From: Lachnospiraceae bacterium UBA3785 | GTDB lineage: Bacteria; Bacillota; Clostridia; Lachnospirales; Lachnospiraceae | Direction: 5' to 3' | DNA: 11,742 nucleotides | NCBI GenBank assembly: GCA_002369495.1 | Contig: DFFD01000210.1 | Span: 4,662 to 16,403, forward strand | Made by a program: the position numbers and the translations under genes | Shown here: piece after piece, positions 5,908-11,742 of the stretch | Layout of the letters: every line of letters starts with the position of its first letter | Numbering within the stretch: the first letter of the stretch is position 1 | Notes under the pieces: generated by a model | The model's database searches: none | Told to the model about the DNA's origin: nothing | The model's input: the letters and a program-made list of their open reading frames with translations, nothing else

Positions 5908-7824
5908 ATGATACTTGACGTTCAGAAGATCAGCAAAACATTTCCCGGAAATGAAGTCCTGAAGGAAGTCTCCTTCCACATCGAGGAGAAGGAGAAGGCA
6001 GCCCTGGTCGGCATCAACGGCGCCGGCAAGTCGACGCTCCTGAAAATCATCATGGGCGAACTCCCGGCTGACGACGGCCAGGCGGTCGTCGCGCGCGACG
6101 TGAAAGTCGGCTACCTTGCCCAGCACCAGGACCTCACCGGGGACAACACAATATTTGAGCAGCTCATGATGGTGAAGAAAGACATTCTCACCCTCTATGA
6201 GAATATGCGCGCATCCGAGGCGCGCATGAGCGGACTTTCAGGGGAGGATCTCGAAAATGAAATGCTCTCCTATTCCCGCATGCAGGAAGCTTACGACCGC
6301 GCGAACGGCTACGCCTACCGCTCCGAGGTGGTCGGCGTGCTGAAAGGACTCGGTTTTCCCGAGGAGGAATTCTCAAAGAAAGTCGGGACGCTCTCCGGCG
6401 GCCAGAAGACCCGCGTCGCCCTCGGCCGCCTGCTCCTTGAAGCGCCTGACCTCATTATTCTCGACGAGCCGACGAACCATCTCGACATGGGCTCGATCAT
6501 CTGGCTCGAGACCTATCTCCTCAACTATAAGGGAGCCGTCCTGATTGTCTCCCACGACCGCTATTTCCTGAACCGGATCGTCACGAAAGTCGTCGAGCTG
6601 GACCACGGCCGCGCGAGAACCTACAGCGGAAACTACGACGCCTACAGCGAGAAGAAGGCGCAGATCCGCCACGCGGAGTATCTCGCCTACATGAAGGCCC
6701 AGGAGGAGCGGAAGCACCAGGAAGAGGTCATCGCAAAGCTGAAATCCTTCAACCGCGAGAAATCCATTAAACGCGCGGAGAGCCGCGAGAAAATGCTCGC
6801 GAAAATGGACATGCCCGACAAGCCCCTCGGGGAAAACGCCGTCATGGAACTCTCTTTCACGCCGAAGATCGACAGCGGCAAGGACGTGCTGACCGTCGAC
6901 GGGCTCTCCAAGGCATTCGGGCAGCAGGTTCTCTTTACGGATCTTCATTTTGAAATAAAAAAAGGCGAACACGTCGCCCTGATCGGCTCCAACGGAACCG
7001 GCAAATCAACGATCTTAAAGATCCTGAACGGCATCATTCGCCAGGACGCCGGCTCCTACACGCTTGGCGCGAACGTCCACATCGGCTACTACGACCAGGA
7101 GATGCATGTCCTGAGCCCTGAGAAGACGATTTTCGAAGAGATCTCGGACGCTTACCCGACAATGAACAACACGAAGATCCGCTCAAGCCTCGCGGCCTTC
7201 CTCTTCACCGGGGAGGACGTCTTAAAACGCATTGCGGATCTCTCCGGCGGCGAGATGGCCCGCGTCTCCCTCTGCAAACTGATGCTCGGAGACTGCAACT
7301 TCATCATCCTCGACGAGCCGACGAACCATCTGGACATCGAATCGCGCGAGATCCTGGAGTCCGCGCTGAACGCCTACACAGGGACGCTGCTCTACGTCTC
7401 CCACGACCGCTATTTCATCAACCGCACCGCCCACCGGATCCTGGACCTGACCGGAAAGACGCTGATCAACTACATCGGCAACTACGATTACTATCTGGAG
7501 AAGAAGGAAACGCTGGAAAATGCAATCCTGAACACCGGTGCCGCCGCTTCGGACGCCCCCGCTGAGACGGAGGCCAAGCTCGACTGGAAGGCCCAGAAGG
7601 AAGAACAGGCCAGGAAACGCAAGCTCGCGAACGATATCAAGAAGACCGAGACCGAGATCGCTGATCTCGAGGCGGAGAACGCCTCCATCGAGGCCCAGTT
7701 TCTGGACCCGGCGGTGTCCGCCGACCACATTCAGCTGACACAGCTGGGGAAGCGCCAGAGCGAGATTGAGGCGCGCCTTGCGGAGCTGTATGACCTCTGG
7801 GAGGAGCTCTCTCTTAAGGAATAA
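5908..7824 (+). CDS. ABC-F family ATPase (YdiF/Uup-like)
   Basis: This soluble protein carries two ABC ATPase domains and no membrane segments, the ABC-F plan. Members bind the ribosomal E site and rescue stalled or antibiotic-blocked ribosomes. Domain 1 has Walker A GINGAGKST (35-43), signature LSGGQ (162-166) and Walker B DLIILDE (181-187). A charged linker, the P-site-facing arm, spans about 245-325. Domain 2 has Walker A GSNGTGKST (360-368), signature LSGGE (445-449) and Walker B FIILDE (465-470). Both catalytic Glu (E187, E470) and both SHDRYF H-loops are present, so both sites look active. Residues about 560-638 form a charged C-terminal coiled coil as in YdiF/YfmR/Uup. At 638 residues it matches YdiF-type length. 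GGTGGAGG lies six bases before the ATG. Arg codons are almost all CGC, suggesting strong expression. I cannot tell housekeeping from antibiotic-protection function, though the length and coiled coil favour housekeeping. Confidence 0.95.
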   Translation: MILDVQKISKTFPGNEVLKEVSFHIEEKEKAALVGINGAGKSTLLKIIMGELPADDGQAVVARDVKVGYLAQHQDLTGDNTIFEQLMMVKKDILTLYENMRASEARMSGLSGEDLENEMLSYSRMQEAYDRANGYAYRSEVVGVLKGLGFPEEEFSKKVGTLSGGQKTRVALGRLLLEAPDLIILDEPTNHLDMGSIIWLETYLLNYKGAVLIVSHDRYFLNRIVTKVVELDHGRARTYSGNYDAYSEKKAQIRHAEYLAYMKAQEERKHQEEVIAKLKSFNREKSIKRAESREKMLAKMDMPDKPLGENAVMELSFTPKIDSGKDVLTVDGLSKAFGQQVLFTDLHFEIKKGEHVALIGSNGTGKSTILKILNGIIRQDAGSYTLGANVHIGYYDQEMHVLSPEKTIFEEISDAYPTMNNTKIRSSLAAFLFTGEDVLKRIADLSGGEMARVSLCKLMLGDCNFIILDEPTNHLDIESREILESALNAYTGTLLYVSHDRYFINRTAHRILDLTGKTLINYIGNYDYYLEKKETLENAILNTGAAASDAPAETEAKLDWKAQKEEQARKRKLANDIKKTETEIADLEAENASIEAQFLDPAVSADHIQLTQLGKRQSEIEARLAELYDLWEELSLKE

Positions 7825-7841
7825 GCAAAGAATAAATAAAG

Positions 7842-7881
7842 GGGACGGTTCCTGGGTGAAAGAACCGTCCCTGTTGTTTTT
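7842..7881. terminator. Bidirectional terminator made from a REP-like palindrome
   Basis: GGGACGGTTC (7842-7851) and GAACCGTCCC (7862-7871) form a perfect ten-base stem around a ten-base loop. On the plus strand TGTTGTTTTT follows, which would end ABC-F transcription. On the minus strand the hairpin is followed by a T-rich stretch (TTTATTTATTC), which would end icd transcription. The two genes converge with 64 bases between their stop codons. From memory, GGGGACGGTTC palindromes recur in many clostridial genomes, sometimes near REP-associated transposases. This copy may be one of that family serving as a terminator. Confidence 0.85.
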
Positions 7882-7888
7882 GCCGAAC

Positions 7889-9097
7889 TTACATCATCGC
7901 GTCCAGCTTCTCTCTCACAGCCTTGATAAAGCCTTCGGTCGTCAGCGTCTCCGCGTTCTCAAGCGTCGTGATCCGCGCCAGATCGCCGGTCATCTTCCCG
8001 GACTCGATCGTGTCGATGACGGCCTTCTCGAGCTTGCCGGCGAAGTCGATGAGGTCTGCATTTCTGTCCATCTCGCCGCGCTTTCTCAGCGCGCCGGTCC
8101 ACGCGAAGATCGTCGCGACCGAGTTTGTCGAAGTGGATTCCCCTTTGAGATACTTGTAGTAGTGGCGCTGCACCGTGCCGTGAGCCGCCTCGTACTCGAA
8201 ATACCCGTGCGGGGAGACCAGCACCGACGTCATCATCGCGAGCGAACCGAACGCGGACGAGAGCATGTCGGACTGGACGTCGCCGTCGTAGTTCTTGAGC
8301 GCGAGAACGAACCCGCCGTCCGTCTTCATGAGGCGGGCGACAATATCGTCGATCAGCGTGTAGAAGTACGTGATCCCCGCTTCTTTGAACAGGGCTTTGT
8401 ACTCTTCCTCATAGATGCGCTCGAAGATCGCCTTGAACTCGCCGTCGTAAGTCTTGGAGATCGTGTCCTTCGCGCCGAACCAGAGATCCTGCCGGACGGA
8501 CAGCGCGTAGGAGAAGCAGGCTCTCGCAAAGCTCTCGATCGAGGCGTCCAGGTTATGCATGCCCATCAGGATGCCCGGGCCCTTGAAATCAAAGACCGTC
8601 TGGCGGGTCACCGTGCCGTCCGCCGCGGTGAAGACCAGCTCCGCCTTGCCGGGACCGTCGATCCGCATCTCAGAGCTCCTGTAGATATCGCCATATGCGT
8701 GACGGGCGATCGTGATCGGCTTCATCCAGTTGCGGACGACCGGACTGATCCCGTTCACGAGGATCGGAGCGCGGAATACGGTGCCGTCCAGCATCGCGCG
8801 GATCGTCCCGTTCGGGCTCTTTGTGAGGTGCTTCAGGTTGTACTCCTTCATGCGGTCCTTGTTGGAAGTGATCGTGGCGCATTTGACGGATACGCCGTAC
8901 TTCATGTTGGCCTTCGCCGCCTCGATCGTGATCTGATCGTCGGAATCGTCGCGGTTCTTAAGGCTCAGGTCGTAGTATTCCGTCTTAAGATCAATGTAAG
9001 GCAGCAGCAGCTCGTCTTTGACCATCTGCCAGATGATTCTGGTCATCTCGTCTCCGTCCATCTCAACGAGCGGTGTCGTCATTTTAATCTTTTCCAT
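7889..9097 (-). CDS. icd: NADP-dependent isocitrate dehydrogenase, homodimeric (eukaryotic-like) type
   Basis: The enzyme decarboxylates isocitrate to 2-oxoglutarate with reduction of NADP. At 402 residues it belongs to the subfamily that includes mammalian cytosolic IDH, not the E. coli icd type. Family signatures are [13 protein letters not shown] (11-23), KSPNGTIR (93-100, substrate binding), [13 protein letters not shown] (128-140, with Arg132 and Tyr139), [10 protein letters not shown] (268-277, metal ligands) and AAHGTVQRH (304-312, with the Arg-His pair typical of NADP use). I chose ATG 9097-9095 because AAGGAG lies nine bases upstream. The longer in-frame start at 9181 would overlap the preceding gene and adds a basic head absent from the family. 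The gene starts 19 bases after the citrate-synthase-like gene ends, so they form an operon. Confidence 0.96.
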   Translation of the reverse strand: MEKIKMTTPLVEMDGDEMTRIIWQMVKDELLLPYIDLKTEYYDLSLKNRDDSDDQITIEAAKANMKYGVSVKCATITSNKDRMKEYNLKHLTKSPNGTIRAMLDGTVFRAPILVNGISPVVRNWMKPITIARHAYGDIYRSSEMRIDGPGKAELVFTAADGTVTRQTVFDFKGPGILMGMHNLDASIESFARACFSYALSVRQDLWFGAKDTISKTYDGEFKAIFERIYEEEYKALFKEAGITYFYTLIDDIVARLMKTDGGFVLALKNYDGDVQSDMLSSAFGSLAMMTSVLVSPHGYFEYEAAHGTVQRHYYKYLKGESTSTNSVATIFAWTGALRKRGEMDRNADLIDFAGKLEKAVIDTIESGKMTGDLARITTLENAETLTTEGFIKAVREKLDAMM

Positions 9098-9116
9098 AAT
9101 AATCTTCTCCTTACAG

Positions 9117-10529
9117 TCATTTCCCCGGTCTGACCGGTCCGTCAAGGCCCAGTTTCTTCTTGGCCGCTTCCGTCTGCTCAAACAGCTCGTCGTTCGTGAT
9201 GACCGTCACGCGGCCGGCTTCGTACTGCGCATCAACCCACTCCTTGATTATCGTGACGAGCGGCGCTTTCTTGTCCACTTCATTTTCCCCTGAGAGCTTG
9301 TAGTGGCGGTTGATCCAGTGTGCGATGCCCGCAAGGCCGGACGTGTTGGAGATCGAAACTTCGACAGGCCTGTTCAGGAATTTTTCCGTGTCGAAAATGT
9401 TGTAGATCTCTTCATTTTTCAGGAGCCCGTCCGCATGGATGCCGGCTCTCGTGATGTTGAAGTTCTCGCCGACGAAAGGCGTTCTCGGCGGGATCGAATA
9501 CCCGATCTCCTTCTCGTAATACTCGGCCAGCTCGGTGATGACGGTCGTATCCATGCCGTCCAGCGTGCCGCGGAGCTGCGCATACTCGAAGACCATCGCC
9601 TCAAGCGGCGTGTTGCCGGTGCGCTCTCCGATGCCGAAAAGCGAGCAGTTGACGCCCGATGCGCCGTAGAGCCAGGCTGTCGTGGAGTTGGATACCGCCT
9701 TGTAGAAATCGTTGTGGCCGTGCCACTCGATGAGGGACGAAGGCACGCCTGAGTGCGTCATGATACCGTAAATGATTCCCGGAACCGAGCGCGGGATCAC
9801 AGCGCCGGGATAGTTGACGCCGTAGCCCATCGTATCGCAGCAGCGGACCTTGACCGGGATCCCGTAAGCATTGCGAAGCTTCATGAGTTCAAGGCAGAAG
9901 GGAATGACATAGCCGTAAATGTCCGCGCGGGTGATGTCTTCTAAGTGGCAGCGCGGGCTGATGCCCATTTCCAGGCAGTCGCGGACGATGCCAAGGTAAT
10001 GGTTCATGGCCTCGCGGCGTGTCATGTGCATTTTATAGAAAATATGATAGTCGGAGCAGGACACAAGAATGCCGGTCTCGCGCATGCCCATGGATTTGAC
10101 AAGCTCGAAATCCTTCTTGCTCGCGCGGATCCAGCTTGTGACCTTCGGGTAGCGGTAACCCTTTTCGAGACACTTTTCCACCGCCTTGCGGTCCTTCTCG
10201 TCATAGAGGAAGAATTCGCTGGCGCGGATCTTGCCCATAGGTCCTCCGAGCCGATGCAGATAGTCATAGATCGTCACGATCTGCTCGGTCGTGTACGGGG
10301 CCCTGGACTGCTGGCCGTCACGGAACGTCGTGTCCGTGATCCAGATCTCGTCAGGCATGTGATGGGGAACAATACGGTCGTTGAACGCGATCTTTGGAAC
10401 TTCGTCGTAAGGAAAAAGGTTCCGGAATGTATTCGGCTGGTCGACGTCGACAAGCGGATACATGTACTCCTCGAGTTCAAGGAGATGCGAATTGTGATTC
10501 ATTCGCACCTTACGGCTTAAATCTTCCAT
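9117..10529 (-). CDS. Probable Re-type citrate synthase (isopropylmalate/homocitrate-synthase family)
   Basis: This 470-residue TIM-barrel protein of the HMGL-like/DRE-metallolyase superfamily condenses acetyl-CoA with a 2-oxo acid. The N-terminal catalytic motif is [10 protein letters not shown] (65-74), with catalytic Arg70 and metal ligand Asp71. The C-terminal metal site is WHGHND (269-274, His270 and His272). [10 protein letters not shown] (301-310) and the HADG motif further on are family hallmarks. The DGQQ form instead of DGEQ, the length, the long N-terminal arm and the partner gene icd fit Re-citrate synthase as described from Clostridium kluyveri, the alternative entry to 2-oxoglutarate and glutamate in anaerobes. 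There is no C-terminal leucine-type regulatory domain, which argues against LeuA. Homocitrate or citramalate synthase remain possible. GGAGG lies nine bases before the ATG. The gene follows cinA by 70 bases, with no clear promoter or terminator in the gap. Confidence 0.78.
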   Translation of the reverse strand: MEDLSRKVRMNHNSHLLELEEYMYPLVDVDQPNTFRNLFPYDEVPKIAFNDRIVPHHMPDEIWITDTTFRDGQQSRAPYTTEQIVTIYDYLHRLGGPMGKIRASEFFLYDEKDRKAVEKCLEKGYRYPKVTSWIRASKKDFELVKSMGMRETGILVSCSDYHIFYKMHMTRREAMNHYLGIVRDCLEMGISPRCHLEDITRADIYGYVIPFCLELMKLRNAYGIPVKVRCCDTMGYGVNYPGAVIPRSVPGIIYGIMTHSGVPSSLIEWHGHNDFYKAVSNSTTAWLYGASGVNCSLFGIGERTGNTPLEAMVFEYAQLRGTLDGMDTTVITELAEYYEKEIGYSIPPRTPFVGENFNITRAGIHADGLLKNEEIYNIFDTEKFLNRPVEVSISNTSGLAGIAHWINRHYKLSGENEVDKKAPLVTIIKEWVDAQYEAGRVTVITNDELFEQTEAAKKKLGLDGPVRPGK

Positions 10530-10599
10530 AATAACAGTCCTCCTTTATGATCATCCGCGGGAAAATGAAAACCTGAGAATTCTCCCGGGAATCTTTAAC

Positions 10600-11082
10600 T
10601 CACTCCTCCGAAAGCATTTCGCTTAGCAGCGTCAGTACCTCTGTGGCAGCTTTCGACCTGATCTCCTTCCGCGAGCCGGAAAGATTTAACTTTTTCACCC
10701 TCACGCTGGTCTTGATGCAGCAGGCGATGTAGACGAGACCGACCGGCTTCTCCGGCGTGCCTCCGCCCGGGCCGGCAATGCCGGTCGTCGCGATGCCGAC
10801 GTCGGAACCGGCCGTCCAGACGCAGCCGAGGGCCATTTCCTCGGCCGTCTCGGAACTCACCGCCCCGAACTGTTCAAGCGTTTCGTGTTTGACACCCAGA
10901 TAGCGCTCCTTGGCCTCGTTGCTGTAGGTGACCAGCCCCTGCATGAGCGTGCCGGAAGCGCCTGCCACATCCACGATGCGGGAGGCGACCATGCCGCCGG
11001 TGCAGGATTCGGATGTGGTCAGAGTATAATGCTTCTTAAGAAGCATTTCAACACATTTTTCTTCAATTGTCTTCTCACTCAC
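10600..11082 (-). CDS. pncC: CinA C-terminal-domain protein, probable nicotinamide-nucleotide amidase
   Basis: The enzyme class hydrolyses NMN to nicotinate mononucleotide and ammonia in NAD recycling. The 160 residues are the C-terminal domain alone; the MoCF-like N-terminal domain of full CinA is absent. The motifs are SESCTGGMVASR (24-35, probable nucleophile Ser26), TYSNEAKERYLGV (52-64, with Tyr53 and Lys58 at the spacing seen in E. coli PncC) and TTGIAGPGGGTPEKPVG (99-115). The start is GTG (11082-11080) with a GAGGTGA site six bases upstream. An ATG six bases further upstream is out of frame and meets a stop at once, and an in-frame stop precedes the GTG. The ribosome binding site overlaps the pgsA stop codon, so translation is probably coupled. 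Confidence 0.92.
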   Translation of the reverse strand: MSEKTIEEKCVEMLLKKHYTLTTSESCTGGMVASRIVDVAGASGTLMQGLVTYSNEAKERYLGVKHETLEQFGAVSSETAEEMALGCVWTAGSDVGIATTGIAGPGGGTPEKPVGLVYIACCIKTSVRVKKLNLSGSRKEIRSKAATEVLTLLSEMLSEE

Positions 11083-11093
11083 GCAGCATCACC

Positions 11094-11630
11094 TCATTTC
11101 TGCATCGAGATGACCTGCCTGTTTTTGACAATGTAGTCGACGAGCGAAATGATCGTCAGCGCGCAGGCCAGGTACATGACGAGGGTCGTGAGAGACTTAA
11201 GCTGCGGGAGATTCACCAGCATCAGGATGACCATCGCCATCTGGGTCACGGTCTTGACCTTGCCCCACATGCTGGCGGCGATCACGATCCCGTTGTCGGA
11301 GGCGACCAGGCGGAAACCGCTGATCACGAACTCGCGGGCGATGATGACGATGCAGATCCAGGTCGGCAGCCTCTTAAGATCGACGAGGCAGATCAGCGCG
11401 GAGCAGACAAGCAGCTTGTCGGCCAGCGGATCCATGAATTTGCCGAAATCGGTGATCAGGTTGTATTTTCTGGCGATCTGCCCGTCCAGCATATCCGTCA
11501 GAGACGCGATGATGAAGATGGCGAGGGCAATCCATCTGGCGGATCCCTCTCCTCTGCCTGCGAGAAGCGCAATGACAAACGGCACGATGAGGACCATGCG
11601 GAGCACGGTCAGCTTATTCGGCAGGTTCAT
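11094..11630 (-). CDS. pgsA: CDP-diacylglycerol-glycerol-3-phosphate 3-phosphatidyltransferase
   Basis: This integral membrane enzyme makes phosphatidylglycerol phosphate, the first committed step to phosphatidylglycerol and cardiolipin. The CDP-alcohol phosphatidyltransferase motif is complete: D46-x2-D49-G50-x2-A53-R54-x8-G63-x3-D67-x3-D71. Hydrophobic helices lie at about 10-24, 32-46, 73-84, 90-105, 128-140 and 146-166. At 178 residues the length is typical. I chose ATG 11630-11628 (MNLPNKLTVLRM) because GGGGAGG lies six bases upstream and family members start this way. An in-frame ATG 24 bases further upstream is less likely. The first 17 bases overlap the end of rimO, so the genes are co-transcribed. 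Confidence 0.96.
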   Translation of the reverse strand: MNLPNKLTVLRMVLIVPFVIALLAGRGEGSARWIALAIFIIASLTDMLDGQIARKYNLITDFGKFMDPLADKLLVCSALICLVDLKRLPTWICIVIIAREFVISGFRLVASDNGIVIAASMWGKVKTVTQMAMVILMLVNLPQLKSLTTLVMYLACALTIISLVDYIVKNRQVISMQK

Positions 11631-11742
11631 AGACTTCCTCCCCTGTAAGATCATAGTGGGACGCCCCGGTCACGCGGACTCTGATGAAATCCCCGCTCAT
11701 GAGCTCCCTGTCGCTTTCAACAAATATATAGCCGTCCACACC
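11614..11742 (-). CDS. rimO: Ribosomal protein S12 methylthiotransferase RimO, C-terminal end (5' end beyond window)
   Basis: The last 42 codons and a TAA stop (11616-11614) are present, and the frame is open to the window edge. The residues include GYIFVESDRELMSGDFIRV and a TGASHYDLTGE segment, which match the TRAM domain closing RimO. RimO is a radical-SAM enzyme that methylthiolates a conserved Asp of ribosomal protein S12. The radical-SAM core would lie outside the window, so other TRAM-ended methylthiotransferases such as MiaB cannot be excluded on residues alone. The rimO-pgsA-cinA order, with a 17-base overlap into pgsA, supports RimO. Confidence 0.85.
   Translation of the reverse strand, partial: GVDGYIFVESDRELMSGDFIRVRVTGASHYDLTGEEVYEPAE

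Noticed and set aside
6373..6972. 199-codon open frame on the minus strand, antisense to the ABC-F gene
   Set aside because: Shadow of a well-supported ABC-F coding sequence.
7766..9133. 455-codon open frame on the plus strand, antisense to icd
   Set aside because: It lies opposite a clear isocitrate dehydrogenase gene whose codon bias leaves few stops in this frame. Its translation is Arg/Asp/His-rich without recognisable motifs, and it begins inside the ABC-F gene.
9098..9181. Longer N-terminus for icd starting at 9181
   Set aside because: It overlaps the preceding gene, lacks a good ribosome binding site and adds a basic head absent from the family.
10575..10584. GAGAATTCTC palindrome before the citrate-synthase-like gene
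   Set aside because: A ten-base palindrome is expected about once per kilobase by chance. The flanking pairs do not extend it, so neither an operator nor a terminator can be supported.

Overview
This window of moderately GC-rich DNA looks like core chromosome from an anaerobic member of the Clostridia, most likely a Lachnospiraceae-type Firmicute (Bacillota). The organism call is an inference. It rests on strong GGAGG-type ribosome binding sites, the rimO-pgsA-cinA order, a fused NAD(P)H-hydrate epimerase/dehydratase, and an apparent Re-type citrate synthase next to a eukaryotic-type NADP isocitrate dehydrogenase. I see no phage, insertion sequence, CRISPR array, rRNA or tRNA. No gene-free stretch exceeds about 150 bases.

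Layout, mostly minus strand, so the right edge is upstream. At the right edge (11614-11742) is the 3' end of rimO. It overlaps the start of pgsA, which is followed 11 bases later by a stand-alone CinA C-terminal-domain gene. Next comes a two-gene unit: a citramalate/isopropylmalate-synthase-family protein that I read as Re-citrate synthase, and icd (7889-10529). The icd gene converges with a plus-strand ABC-F ATPase gene (5908-7824), and a long palindromic hairpin sits between them as a bidirectional terminator. The ABC-F gene is divergent from an nnr-alr operon (3123-5798). Downstream are yebC (2281-3018, with its own good promoter), a small acidic protein gene (1931-2128) and the first 613 codons of an FtsK/SpoIIIE DNA translocase, which runs off the left edge (1-1839).

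How the genes fit together: Re-citrate synthase and icd would supply 2-oxoglutarate for glutamate synthesis, with an aconitase encoded elsewhere. Nnr repairs damaged NAD(P)H, and alr supplies D-alanine for the wall. YebC and the ABC-F protein both belong to families that act on the ribosome. PgsA makes the phosphatidylglycerol precursor, and FtsK segregates chromosomes at the septum.

The window is mostly housekeeping DNA, and I did not find a clearly new multi-gene system. The points most worth a second look are the Re-citrate synthase call, the terminator placed directly before the ribosome binding site of the small acidic gene upstream of ftsK, the 42-base in-frame repeats in the FtsK linker, and the different codon use of ftsK.
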